Shown here piece after piece: positions 55,992 through 64,000 of a DNA stretch of 64,000 nt. The stretch is from Elioraea thermophila (ex Habib et al. 2022) (GTDB taxonomy: Bacteria; Pseudomonadota; Alphaproteobacteria; Acetobacterales; Acetobacteraceae): the NCBI RefSeq assembly GCF_003336755.1, contig NZ_QMDI01000002.1, forward strand, positions 310,001 through 374,000, given 5' to 3'. Position numbers and translations under genes: made by a program. The notes beneath the pieces were generated by a model. It was not told the DNA's origin and did no database searches. It saw nothing but the letters and a program-made list of their open reading frames with translations. The stretch's first letter is position 1. The number at the start of each line of letters is the position of its first letter.

Positions 55992-56342
55992 GTGCTCTCA
56001 CTCCTTTCCGTTCGAGGGGTCAGGACCGCGCGCTGCTCCGCAGGCCACGGCGTCGCCGCGGCGGTGTGAGGCGACCCGCAGCGGAGCGCATGCGGTGTCC
56101 GACGAGGCCGCCTGACCTGCGGAACGGAAGGACCCTGGATTGGGGAGAGCGAACGACGCCCCGCTCCGGCACGCGCCGACAGCGGCGGGGCATCGCCTCT
56201 CGATCCTTCGCCTTCGACTGCCTCGATCGGACCAGCGATCTCGGCATGCGTGCGGTCCATGGACCGTCCTTCCCTGCCACGAATGCTCGAGATGCCACGA
56301 CCGTCGAAACGAATCGCGATGCATCTGCATCCGCAACATCAC

Positions 56343-56371
56343 GCTATGCGAGTCGCACGTGGTGCTGTCAA
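56343..56371 (-). promoter_or_regulatory. Sigma-70-type promoter of the histone-like gene
   Basis: Read on the minus strand: perfect -35 TTGACA (56371-56366), 17-base spacer, weak -10 CATAGC (56348-56343). The predicted transcript starts near 56336, giving a leader of about 340 bases. Confidence 0.5.
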
Positions 56372-56396
56372 CAAAAAGCATGTGCGCGACGCGCAT
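56372..56396 (-). terminator. Intrinsic terminator after ilvE
   Basis: On the minus strand ATGCGC-GTCGC-GCACAT forms a six-pair stem with one G-T pair, followed by GC and TTTTT (56377-56373). The histone promoter begins directly after it. Confidence 0.5.
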
Positions 56397-56436
56397 TTCC
56401 GCACGCCGACGCACATGATGATGTCGTCGCATCGCA

Positions 56437-56465
56437 CACCGCAGCGCGATCGACGCGCTGCGGTG
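56437..56465 (-). terminator. Strong hairpin just after ilvE
   Basis: CACCGCAGCGCG (56437-56448) and CGCGCTGCGGTG (56454-56465), a perfect 12-base-pair stem with a five-base loop, 13 bases after the ilvE stop. No T-run follows; it could block exonucleases or act with the next hairpin. Confidence 0.5.
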
Positions 56466-56478
56466 CATCGTCACCTCC

Positions 56479-57426
56479 TCACTCCGCCGCGCGCGCTGCG
56501 CGCGCACCGTAGACGGGCGTGCGCCACTCCGGATGCAGAGCAACCTCGCCGCGCGCGATCGCGAAGTAGAGGGCCTGCAGCCGCTTGGTGAGCGGACCCG
56601 GCACGCCCGCTCCGACCGCGAGGCGATCGATCGTGGTGATCGGCGTCACCTCCCAGGCCGTGCCGCAGAAGAACGCCTCCTCCGCCGCATAGAGTTCGCT
56701 GCGGTCGAGCTCGCGCTCCTCGACACTCACCCCCATCTCCTCGCGCAGGAGGCGGATCACGGTATCGCGGGTGATGCTCTCCAAGATGCCCGAGGTGACG
56801 GCCGGCGTGACGGCGACGCCGTTGCGGACGATGAACAGGCACATCCCCGGCCCTTCCGCCACCTTGCCGCGATCGTTCAAGAGGATCGCCGCCCCGTAGC
56901 CCTCCACCTTCGCCTCCTGCGTGGCAAGGCGGCCGTTGTGGTAGTTCGCGTTCGCCTTCACCCGCATCGGGATCGCGGAATCCTCCGGCCGGCGCCAGGA
57001 CACCACACCGGCGGAGATGCCTTCCGTCAGCGCGCGCGCGGGCGGGCGGACGGTCGCGGTGCAGGCGAACACCACCGGGCCCGTCGCCGCCATCTCGCCG
57101 ATGCCGTCGAGGAGCGCGGTGAGGCGAATGTGCACGCCCTCGCGGAAGCCGTTGGCGCGCACGGTCTCCAACACGGCTTCGGCCAGCCACGCGCGATCGG
57201 GGCTGCAGTCGAAGCGCATCACCTTCAGCCCGTAGAGCATGCGATCGAGATGGGCGGCGAGGCGGAAGACGTACATTTCGCCCTCGGCCTCGTTCCAGTA
57301 GCCGCGCAGGCCTTCGAACACGCCCGCGCCGTACTTCACCGCCGGCGAATAGACGTGGATCTTCGCCTCGCCCCACGGCACCACCCGCCCGTCGAACCAT
57401 GCAAAGCCCGGAACGGTCTCGCTCAT
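56479..57426 (-). CDS. ilvE: Branched-chain amino acid aminotransferase
   Basis: Fold-type IV PLP enzyme, 315 residues. Arg and Glu substrate residues in YGAGVFEGLRGY, the PLP-Lys region PMRVKANANYHNGRLATQEA, and later EGPGMCLFIVRNG and FFCGTAWEVTPI. ATG 57426 opens MSETVPGFAWFDG. It completes the pathway in which IlvD (7.5 kb) makes the oxo acids. Confidence 0.95.
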   Translation of the reverse strand: MSETVPGFAWFDGRVVPWGEAKIHVYSPAVKYGAGVFEGLRGYWNEAEGEMYVFRLAAHLDRMLYGLKVMRFDCSPDRAWLAEAVLETVRANGFREGVHIRLTALLDGIGEMAATGPVVFACTATVRPPARALTEGISAGVVSWRRPEDSAIPMRVKANANYHNGRLATQEAKVEGYGAAILLNDRGKVAEGPGMCLFIVRNGVAVTPAVTSGILESITRDTVIRLLREEMGVSVEERELDRSELYAAEEAFFCGTAWEVTPITTIDRLAVGAGVPGPLTKRLQALYFAIARGEVALHPEWRTPVYGARAARAAE

Positions 57427-57474
57427 CGCAGTCTCCCTTGCAGCCGTTGCGGGCACGGTAGGCCGAAACGGAGC

Positions 57475-57503
57475 GGGGCGCGAGGAGGCCCTCCCCGCGC
57501 CCC
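57475..57503 (-). terminator. Hairpin after the citrate synthase gene
   Basis: GGGGCGCG (57475-57482) and CGCGCCCC (57496-57503), eight-base stem with a 13-base loop, 28 bases after the stop. No T-run. Confidence 0.4.
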
Positions 57504-57531
57504 GCCGATGATGCGCGTGCGAACTGCGCCT

Positions 57532-58677
57532 CTAGCGCGCGGCGAGCGGCACCACCGCGCGCTCCGGCACGCCGACGTAGTGCGAGAGCGGGCGGATCAG
57601 ACGGTTGTCGCTCATCTGCTCGAGCACGTGGGCCGACCAGCCGGTGATGCGCGACGCGACGAAGAGCGGGGTGAACATCGGGATGTCGAACCCCATCATG
57701 TAGTAGGTGGGGCCGGCCGGGAAATCGAGGTTCGGGTGGATGTTCTTCTTCGCCAGCATCTCCTCGGCCAGGATGCGGCTGATCTCCAGCCACTTCTGCC
57801 CGCCCAGCCGCTCCGCCACCCGATCGCGCCACTTCGCCATCGTCGGCACGCGCGAGTCTCCCTTGCGATAGACGCGGTGGCCGAAGCCCATGACGAGGGC
57901 GCGGTGCTCCAGCTTGTCGTCGATCCAGCCCTTGGCGCGGGCGGGCGTGCCGATCTCCTTCAGCATGTGCATCACCGCCTCGTTCGCCCCCCCGTGCAGC
58001 GGCCCCTTCAGCGCGGCGATGCCGGCGGTGACCGCGGCGTGGATGTCCGCCATGGTCGAGGCGACCACGCGGGCGGCGAAGGTCGAGGCGTTGAAGGAGT
58101 GCTCGGCATAGAGCGTCATCGAGACGTCGAATGCCTTGACGATCTCGGCATCCGGTACCCGACCGAAGAACATGTGGAAGATGTTCTCGGCGAAGCCGAG
58201 CTCCGCCTTCGGGCGAATGGGCCGCTTGCCCTTGCGCAGCCGGGCGATGGCGGCGATCACGGTCGGAATCTTGGCGTAGAGACGGATCGCCTTGCGCTTC
58301 GTCGCCTCGAGCGAGTTGTCGCCGGCTTCGGGGTCTTCCATGCCGAGGAAGCTCACCGCCGTCCGCGTGGCGTCCATCGGGTGAGCGCGGCGGGGAAACT
58401 CCTCGATGATGCGGATGAGCTTCTTCGGAATGCCGCGGTTCGCCCGTTCCTCCTTCTCGAAGGCCCTGAGTTGCCGCCGGTTGGGCAACTCGCCCTCGAG
58501 CAGGAGGTAGGCGACCTCCTCGAAGCGGCACTGCTCGGCGAGGTCCTGCACCGGATAGCCGCGATAGGTGAGGCTGTTGGTTTCCGGCATCACCTTCGAG
58601 ATCGCGGTGACGTCGGCATGCACGCCGACCAGGCCCTTGAAGACCTGCGGCGCGCCTTCGGCTGCGATGTGGTTCAT
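57532..58677 (-). CDS. prpC: Citrate synthase / 2-methylcitrate synthase
   Basis: 381 residues, the short dimeric type shared by PrpC and type II citrate synthases. Catalytic parts: the first His in GPLHGGANEAVMHML, the oxaloacetate loop MGFGHRVYRKGDSR and the Asp region MGFDIPMFTPLFVASRITGW. Start MNHIAAEGAPQVFKGLVGV. Adjacency to a PrpD-family gene (30-base gap) suggests 2-methylcitrate, but no prpB is present, so citrate synthase activity is equally possible. Confidence 0.87.
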   Translation of the reverse strand: MNHIAAEGAPQVFKGLVGVHADVTAISKVMPETNSLTYRGYPVQDLAEQCRFEEVAYLLLEGELPNRRQLRAFEKEERANRGIPKKLIRIIEEFPRRAHPMDATRTAVSFLGMEDPEAGDNSLEATKRKAIRLYAKIPTVIAAIARLRKGKRPIRPKAELGFAENIFHMFFGRVPDAEIVKAFDVSMTLYAEHSFNASTFAARVVASTMADIHAAVTAGIAALKGPLHGGANEAVMHMLKEIGTPARAKGWIDDKLEHRALVMGFGHRVYRKGDSRVPTMAKWRDRVAERLGGQKWLEISRILAEEMLAKKNIHPNLDFPAGPTYYMMGFDIPMFTPLFVASRITGWSAHVLEQMSDNRLIRPLSHYVGVPERAVVPLAAR

Positions 58678-58708
58678 GGCGTTTCCCCGTCCTCGTTCCC
58701 CCGCGCGC

Positions 58709-60433
58709 TCAGCCCTTGCGGCGCCGCGCCACCGTTCGCCCCGTGGTGCGGCCCGGCCGCATCTTCGCCGGCTTGCCGGTCAGGGCGGATTTTGCCGTGC
58801 GCGCGCGCTTGAGGGTCGTGGTGCGCGCCTTCGCCTCCGCCTTGCGCGCCACGCGACGCACCGCGGCGGGTTCGGCCGAGCGGACCGGAGCGTCGAAGAT
58901 CCCCCGCACCGGCGAAAGCGTCAGCCGGCCGGCCGGCAGGGCGACGTTCAGCGCATCGAGCCCGCCGGCGGGAATGGCGGCGAGGTCCTGCACCGCCTCG
59001 AGGAAACGGTTCGCCTCGCGGGTGGAGATCAGGCCCTCCGTCAGGGTGCGGAACTTGCGGATGTAGTCCTCGCGCCGGAACGGACGCGCACCGAGCGGAT
59101 GGGCGTCGGCGAAGGCGATCTCGTCCTCGATCACCCGCCCGTCCTTGAGGAAGATCTGCACCCGGCCGCCGAACGCCTTCTCGCGCGGGTCGGTCGCGTG
59201 GTAGCGCCGCGTCCACTCCGGGTCCTCGCGGGTCTCGATCTTGTGCCACAGCCGCACGGTGTCGGGCCGGGAGGCGCGGCGCGGGGTGTAGCTCTCGATA
59301 TGGTGCCAGGTGCCGTCCTGCAGGGCGACGGCGAAGATGTACATGATGGAGTGATCGAGCGTCTCGCGCGACGCCTTCGGGTCCATCTTCTGCGGGTCGT
59401 TCGCGCCTGTGCCGATCACCGTGTGCGTGTGGTGCGAGGTGTGGATGAGGATGCGCTCGATCGCCTCGAAATCCTCGATCTTCTCGCGCATCCGCCGGGC
59501 GAGGTCGATCAGCGCCTGCGCCTGGTACTCGGCCGAGTGCTCCTTGGTGTAGCTCTCGAGGATGGCGCGCTTGGGCTCGCCCTTGGCGGGAAGCGGCACG
59601 TGGTAGTAGTCGCGCCCGTATACGGCCTCGCGACCTTCGCGATCGGCCACCGTGCGGCCGGCGAGGATCCAGGCGATGATCGAGTCCTCGCCCTCGTAGA
59701 TCGGGTTCGGCGCCCCTTCGCCGCGCATCGCGCGATCGACCGCCTCCACCGCGAGCTTGCCGGCATGCGCAGGGGCGAAGGCCTTCCAGGAGCTGATCTC
59801 GCCCTTGCGGCTCTGGCGGGTGGTGATGGAGACGTGCACCGCCTGCTGCACGGCCTGGAAGATCGTCTCCTGCTTGAGCCCGAGGAGGGTGCCGATGCCG
59901 GCGGCGGCGGCCGGGCAGAGATGGGCGATGTGATCGACCTTGTGCTCATGCAGGCAGATCGCTTTGACGAGGTCGATGTGGATCTCGTAGGCGGTGGCGA
60001 GCCCGCGGATGAGGTCCTTGCCCGAGGCGCCGACCGTTTGCGCCACCGCGAGCACGGGGGGGATGTTGTCGGCCGGGTGCGAGTAGTCGGCGGCGAGGAA
60101 CGTGTCGTGGAAGTCGAGTTCGCGCACCGCCGTGCCGTTCGCCCAGGCCGCCCATTCGGGGCTGACGGTGCGCGCCACCGGCAGGCCGAACAGGGTCGCG
60201 CCCCCCTTGCGCGGATGGGCGAGCGCCATCATCCGCGCGGAGACGACGGGGCCGCGGTTGATCGCCGCGATCGCCACCGCCGCGTTGTCGATGATGCGGT
60301 TGATGATCATCTCCGCCACGTCCTTCTGCACCGGCACGCGGTCGGCGGCCACGCCGGCGATCTTCCAGGCGAGCTGGGCCTCGCGCGGCAGGAGGTCCTT
60401 CGAGCGGTGCACGCGGACGGGATGGAGCTCCAT
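58709..60433 (-). CDS. prpD: MmgE/PrpD family protein with a basic C-terminal tail
   Basis: 574 residues. The first roughly 500 match 2-methylcitrate dehydratase: [70 protein letters not shown] and [16 protein letters not shown]. The last about 49 residues (526-574) are Lys/Arg/Thr-rich, like the histone-like protein at 55.5 kb, and are not part of the normal family. It may be an added nucleic-acid-binding or disordered tail. Confidence 0.87.
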   Translation of the reverse strand: MELHPVRVHRSKDLLPREAQLAWKIAGVAADRVPVQKDVAEMIINRIIDNAAVAIAAINRGPVVSARMMALAHPRKGGATLFGLPVARTVSPEWAAWANGTAVRELDFHDTFLAADYSHPADNIPPVLAVAQTVGASGKDLIRGLATAYEIHIDLVKAICLHEHKVDHIAHLCPAAAAGIGTLLGLKQETIFQAVQQAVHVSITTRQSRKGEISSWKAFAPAHAGKLAVEAVDRAMRGEGAPNPIYEGEDSIIAWILAGRTVADREGREAVYGRDYYHVPLPAKGEPKRAILESYTKEHSAEYQAQALIDLARRMREKIEDFEAIERILIHTSHHTHTVIGTGANDPQKMDPKASRETLDHSIMYIFAVALQDGTWHHIESYTPRRASRPDTVRLWHKIETREDPEWTRRYHATDPREKAFGGRVQIFLKDGRVIEDEIAFADAHPLGARPFRREDYIRKFRTLTEGLISTREANRFLEAVQDLAAIPAGGLDALNVALPAGRLTLSPVRGIFDAPVRSAEPAAVRRVARKAEAKARTTTLKRARTAKSALTGKPAKMRPGRTTGRTVARRRKG

Positions 60434-60578
60434 CGGTCTTCCTCTTGCTTGGTGCGACCGGCCGCGCAACGAAACCAAGGTGTCTTGAACGCGCGGGACG
60501 GCCGGTCTTGACTGGCGAAACCTTCCTAGACTTCGCGCCTGCAGCACGCAAGCCGCCGACCAGGAGTTGCCCGCCCCG

Positions 60579-61949
60579 ATGAGCGACCTTTCCGCGCCCT
60601 TCGACCGCGTGGTGTGCGGCGATCTCGTCACCGCCGAAGGCATCCTCGCGCGCGGCTTCGTCGCCATCCGCGGCGAGACGATCGCCGCCATCGGCCAAGG
60701 CGCACCACCGCCCGCGCGCGCGATCGACGATCACGCGGGGCGGCTGATCTTTCCGGGCCTCGTGGACGGGCACATGCACACCTCCTCCGCGATCGGCTGG
60801 GGCGGCATCGAGCACGCCACGCGCACGGCGGCAGCGGGCGGTGTCACCACCGTCTGCGACATGCCCTACGACATCCCCCGCCCGGTGACGGACGCGACGA
60901 TCTTCTCGGAGAAGGTGGCGGTGGTGAACCGCACCGCGCATGTCGACGTCGCGCTCTACGGCACCATCACCAAGACCGGTGGTGTCGCGCGCATCCCGGA
61001 ACTCGCCGCCGCCGGGGCTTCGGCCTTCAAGCTCTCCACCTACGAATACGACCCCATCCGGTTCCCCCGGATCGACCATCGCGAGATGGAGCACGCGTTT
61101 CGCCTGATCGCGCAGACGGGGCTGATGGTCGCCGTGCACAACGAGGACCAGGAACTCGTCGAGGCGCTGACGGCGGAGGCCAAGGCCTCGGGGCGGACGG
61201 ACCCGATCCAGCACGCGCGCACGCGCCCGCCGCTCGCCGAGAACCTCGCCAACGTGCTGATCTTCGAACTCGCCCGCGCCACCGGGGCGCATGCGCACAT
61301 CGCCCACTCCTCGCTCGCGCGCGGCTTCGAACTCGCCCGCGCTTACCGCGCGATGGGAGTGACGGCCTCGGCCGAGGCCTGCATCCAATACCTCTCTCTC
61401 ACCGAGGAGGATCTCGTCCGCCAGGGCGGCAAGGCGAAGTGCAACCCGCCCCTGCGCACCGCCGAGGAGGTGGAGCGGATGTGGGCGAGCCTCCTCGCGG
61501 GCGAGGTCGCCTACGTCTCCACCGACCACGCGCCGTGGCCGATCGAGCGCAAGACGAGCCCCGACATCTTCGCCTGTTCGGCCGGGCTCACCGGGCTGCA
61601 GTCCTTCGCGCCGCTCATGCTCACGCTTCTCGAGGAGCGCGGGCTGCCGCTCACCCTGCTCGCCAAGTACTGCGCCGAGGAGCCCGCCCGCTTCCATGGC
61701 CTCGCGCCGAAGAAAGGCCGGCTCGCCGTGGGGGCGGATGCCGATCTCTGCGTGATGGAGCGGGGGCGCTTCGTGTTCGACGAGAGCACGATCGTGGATC
61801 GCGCGGAATGCCGCTGGAGCCCCTATCACGGCCGCACCATGCGCGCCCGTGTGGCCGCCACCTATCTGCGGGGACGGCCGATCTGGGACGGCGCGCGCGT
61901 GCTGAACGCGCCGGGCGAGGGCCGCTTCGTGCCGCGCCAGGCGCGCTGA
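60579..61949 (+). CDS. Cyclic amidohydrolase (D-hydantoinase/dihydropyrimidinase/allantoinase family)
   Basis: 456 residues. Dinuclear metal site is complete: H65 and H67 (DGHMHTS), carboxylated K151 ([11 protein letters not shown]), H187 (AVHNEDQ), H243 (HIAHSS) and D316 (STDHAPW). Followed 51 bases later by a carbamoylase-like amidase, which together would open a hydantoin or dihydropyrimidine ring and remove the carbamoyl group. ATG 60579 is used, twelve bases after AGGAG. Divergent from prpD. Allantoinase cannot be excluded. Confidence 0.87.
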   Translation: MSDLSAPFDRVVCGDLVTAEGILARGFVAIRGETIAAIGQGAPPPARAIDDHAGRLIFPGLVDGHMHTSSAIGWGGIEHATRTAAAGGVTTVCDMPYDIPRPVTDATIFSEKVAVVNRTAHVDVALYGTITKTGGVARIPELAAAGASAFKLSTYEYDPIRFPRIDHREMEHAFRLIAQTGLMVAVHNEDQELVEALTAEAKASGRTDPIQHARTRPPLAENLANVLIFELARATGAHAHIAHSSLARGFELARAYRAMGVTASAEACIQYLSLTEEDLVRQGGKAKCNPPLRTAEEVERMWASLLAGEVAYVSTDHAPWPIERKTSPDIFACSAGLTGLQSFAPLMLTLLEERGLPLTLLAKYCAEEPARFHGLAPKKGRLAVGADADLCVMERGRFVFDESTIVDRAECRWSPYHGRTMRARVAATYLRGRPIWDGARVLNAPGEGRFVPRQAR

Positions 61950-62000
61950 GCCCGCAGCACGGACCACTCCACACGATCACGCATCAGGAAGGAACCGGGA

Positions 62001-62981
62001 ATGGCACGACGACTGACGGTGGGTGCAGCCCAGCTCGGCGCAATCCAGAAGAGCGAGGGGCGCGAGGTGGCGGTCGCGCGCATGCTCGCCCTGATGGAGG
62101 AAGGGCATCGCCGCGGCGTGGAGCTGATCGTCTTCCCCGAACTCGCGCTCACCACCTTCTTTCCACGGCATTGGGTGGAGCGAATCGAGGAGGCCGACCA
62201 TTGGTACGAGACCGAGATGCCCTCCGCCGCGACCCAGCCCTTGTTCGACGCCGCGCGGCGTCTGAACATGGCCTTTCATCTCGGCTACGCCGAACTCGTC
62301 CGTGAGCCCGACGGGGCGGGCGGGGTACGCACGCGCCGCTTCAACACGGCGATCCTGGTCAATGCCGAAGGCCGCATCGTGCTCAAGTACCGCAAGGTGC
62401 ACCTGCCCGGGCACGCCGCCTTCGACCCCGCGCGCAAGGTGCAGCACCTCGAGAAGTACTATTTCGAGGTCGGCGACCTCGGTTTCCCGGTGGTGAAAAC
62501 GAGGCTCGGCAAGCGCGAGGAGGGGGTGAACGTCGGCCTCCTCATCTGCAACGACCGCCGCTGGCCGGAAGCATGGCGCGTGCTCGGGCTGCAGTCCGTC
62601 GAGCTCGTGCTGCTCGGCTACAACACGCCCTCCATCAACCAAGAGGCCAAGGGCTGGGAGGCGCACCACCTGCGCGTCTTCCACTCCCACCTCTCCGTGC
62701 AGGCCGGCTGCTACCAGAACGCCTGCTGGTCGGTCGCCGTCGCCAAGGCGGGCATCGAGGACGGGGCGGAACTCTTCGGCCACTCCATCATCGTCAACCC
62801 GCAGGGCGAGATCGTCGCCATGGCCGACACCTGGGAGGACCAGCTCGTCACCTACGACATCGACCTCGACCGCTGCCGGCTCGGGCGCGTCTCCATCTTC
62901 GACTTCGCCCGCCACCGCCGGCCGGAACATTACGGGCGGATCACGTCGCAGGTCGGCGCGGTCGAGCCGCCGACGGTGTGA
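62001..62981 (+). CDS. N-carbamoyl-D-amino acid hydrolase-like amidase (nitrilase superfamily)
   Basis: 326 residues. Catalytic triad: E47 (LIVFPELAL), K132 (YRKVHLPGH) and C183 (LLICNDRRWPE), spaced as in D-carbamoylases. Other matches: VLLGYNTPSINQEAKGWE and GHSIIVNPQGEIVA. Cytoplasmic. Acts after the hydantoinase next to it, giving free D-amino acid, CO2 and ammonia. GGAAGGAA lies before ATG 62001. Confidence 0.88.
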   Translation: MARRLTVGAAQLGAIQKSEGREVAVARMLALMEEGHRRGVELIVFPELALTTFFPRHWVERIEEADHWYETEMPSAATQPLFDAARRLNMAFHLGYAELVREPDGAGGVRTRRFNTAILVNAEGRIVLKYRKVHLPGHAAFDPARKVQHLEKYYFEVGDLGFPVVKTRLGKREEGVNVGLLICNDRRWPEAWRVLGLQSVELVLLGYNTPSINQEAKGWEAHHLRVFHSHLSVQAGCYQNACWSVAVAKAGIEDGAELFGHSIIVNPQGEIVAMADTWEDQLVTYDIDLDRCRLGRVSIFDFARHRRPEHYGRITSQVGAVEPPTV

Positions 62982-63078
62982 GAGGGGGGCGAGGGCGGGC
63001 CCCCGGGCACAGGCGCGCTTGATCACGGGCCGGCAAGGCGTCACTCTGCTGCAACGCAACACCGAGACGCCAGACGGC

Positions 63079-63495
63079 ATGGTCCCGCCCCCTGCTTCGG
63101 CCTTTCCCGCCGGCGGTCCACCGCCCCCTCCCCTGCTGCCTGCCCTGCTGCGCGGCGCCGGCGGGCGCTGCCCGTCCTGCGGCCAGGGGCGCCTGTTCCG
63201 CGGCTTCCTGCGCCCCGCTCCCATTTGTTCCGCCTGCGGCACGGGTTTCGCCCGCATCCGCTCCGACGACGCCCCACCTTATGTGACGCTGTTCATCGTC
63301 GGCCACGTCGTCGTGCCGCTGATGCTGATGGCCGAGCGCGACCTCGCACCGCCGCTGTGGCAGATGGCGGCGCTGTTCCTGCCGCTCGCCGCGCTGCTGT
63401 CGCTCGCGCTCATTCGGCCGGTGAAAGGGGCGACGATCGGGCTGATGCTCCATCTCGGCATCTCGGGGGACGACCAGGCCTCTGGTGGAGCCTGA
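63079..63495 (+). CDS. DUF983 membrane protein
   Basis: 138 residues. Zinc-ribbon-like CPSCGQGRLFRGFL and ICSACGTGFARIRSDDAPPYVTLFIVGHVV, then two hydrophobic segments (about 70-115). This is the DUF983 signature; such proteins are often near cytochrome oxidase genes, but none is here. ATG 63079 is preferred to an upstream TTG. Function unknown. Confidence 0.83.
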   Translation: MVPPPASAFPAGGPPPPPLLPALLRGAGGRCPSCGQGRLFRGFLRPAPICSACGTGFARIRSDDAPPYVTLFIVGHVVVPLMLMAERDLAPPLWQMAALFLPLAALLSLALIRPVKGATIGLMLHLGISGDDQASGGA

Positions 63496-63500
63496 CCGAG

Positions 63501-63980
63501 GTGCCGCAGCGCACGCGGATCGCGGAGATCGTGCTCGAGGCGGAGGCGCTGACCCGCCTCTCCGCCGAGCTCGAGGCCGATCGCGCCACCGCGGTGGCCG
63601 ACCTCTTGCACGACAACCGCTTCGTGCCGAAGGGCGCTCCCGAAGGCCCCTATTCGCTCAGGCTCGGGCTCGATCACGGGCGGCTCGTGTTCGACATCCG
63701 CCGCCTCGACGGCACGCCGATCACCGCCGTCGTGCTCGCCCTCGGCCCCTTCCGCAGCCTGATCAAGGACTACCTGATGCTGCTCGGCGCGCATCACGCC
63801 GCGGTGGCGGACGGGCACGAGGCCCGCATCCAGGCGATCGACATGGGCCGGCGCGGCCTGCACAACGAGGCGGCTGAACTGCTGCAGCGCCGCCTCGAAG
63901 GCAAGATCGAGGTCGATTTCGACACCGCCCGTCGGCTGTTCACCCTGATCTGCGTGCTGCACCAGAGGATCAACCACTGA
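63501..63980 (+). CDS. UPF0262 family protein
   Basis: 159 residues, family length. Conserved parts: RIAEIVLEAEALTRLSAELEADRATAV, VFDIRRLDG, LGPFRSLIKDYLMLL, and the near-invariant C-terminus IQAIDMGRRGLHNEAAELLQRRLEGKIEVDF...HQR. GTG start, five bases after the DUF983 stop. Alphaproteobacterial; function unknown. Next gene starts in its stop codon (TGATG). Confidence 0.87.
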   Translation: MPQRTRIAEIVLEAEALTRLSAELEADRATAVADLLHDNRFVPKGAPEGPYSLRLGLDHGRLVFDIRRLDGTPITAVVLALGPFRSLIKDYLMLLGAHHAAVADGHEARIQAIDMGRRGLHNEAAELLQRRLEGKIEVDFDTARRLFTLICVLHQRINH

Positions 63981-64000
63981 TGCGGCTCGGGGCCGAATGG
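63980..64000 (+). CDS. Start of a further gene, cut by the window end
   Basis: ATG at 63980 overlaps the UPF0262 stop as TGATG and opens MRLGAEW before the window ends. In relatives UPF0262 is often followed by a low-molecular-weight phosphatase gene; the seven codons here cannot show that. Confidence 0.35.

Larger units (their letters stand above)
55992..56478 (-). other. Longest gene-free stretch: ilvE terminator, histone promoter and long leader
   Basis: 487 bases with lower GC than the neighbours. From the ilvE side it holds a 12-base-pair hairpin, a T-tailed hairpin, a sigma-70 promoter, and about 340 bases that would be an untranslated leader of the histone-like gene. A 14-base palindrome CGGTCCATGGACCG lies at 56253-56266. 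The open frame across it is judged non-coding. Confidence 0.5.

Noticed and set aside
55998-56468. A 156-codon minus-strand frame right after ilvE with AGGAGG before its ATG
   Set aside because: The first codons form a 12-base-pair hairpin, the product is Arg/His/Met-rich with no domain, third-base use is unlike the neighbours, and a terminator plus promoter lie inside it. The strong ribosome site keeps a small doubt.

Overview
The window is a GC-rich stretch of chromosome from an alphaproteobacterium. The markers are a CckA-type kinase next to flhB, FliX, PopZ, a DksA lacking most zinc cysteines, and the argS-SPOR-nagZ-scpA-scpB order. MotE/DUF6468 flagellar genes and overall style suggest Rhodospirillales, possibly Acetobacteraceae; that family-level placement is inference. 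Coding density is high and many genes are joined by ATGA, GTGA or TGATG overlaps. Both tRNA genes encode their CCA ends. No CRISPR array, insertion sequence or rRNA was seen.

Region by region. 0.1-7.4 kb: a minus-strand operon runs argS, SPOR protein, nagZ, site-2 protease, scpA, scpB and an ABC ATPase, with erpA divergent. 7.5-15.7 kb: ilvD, a Uma2-type nuclease, valS, popZ, a TolC-like channel and a Pcm-like methyltransferase. 15.7-18.0 kb: tRNA-Cys and tRNA-Asn, then a single-gene ATPase plus DUF4435 fusion that resembles a fused PARIS (AriA-AriB) anti-phage protein. 18.1-25.7 kb: a Pat-type protein acetyltransferase, an XRE regulator, glxR-hyi and a gamma-glutamyltransferase homologue.

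25.7-47.4 kb is a flagellar and chemotaxis region. The minus strand carries flgB-flgC-fliE-fliQ-fliR-flhB-cckA and fliL-fliM-DUF6468-motE-cheY-cheZ-TPR. The plus strand carries an 88-residue protein with fliO-fliP, flgF-flgG-flgA-flgH, and flgI-flgJ-flgN-like. speE-speD, dksA and fliX lie among them. Two sigma-54-type promoters (before flgF and flgI), each with short repeats upstream, and degenerate CtrA-like boxes before flgB suggest the usual alphaproteobacterial CtrA and sigma-54 hierarchy.

47.6-55.4 kb is plus strand: aqpZ, a split permease, then a tightly coupled set of RibD-type reductase, zinc-free MDR dehydrogenase, a pterin-synthase-fold protein that has lost catalytic residues, a GT4 glycosyltransferase and a methyltransferase, ending in otnK-otnC. 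The five middle genes look like a pathway for a modified, perhaps glycosylated, pterin or related heterocycle. I know of no described pathway with this composition, and it is the best candidate here for an undescribed system. 55.4-64 kb: a histone-H1-like protein with its own promoter and terminator, ilvE, a citrate/methylcitrate synthase next to a PrpD carrying an odd basic tail, a hydantoinase-carbamoylase pair, DUF983, UPF0262 and the first codons of one more gene.
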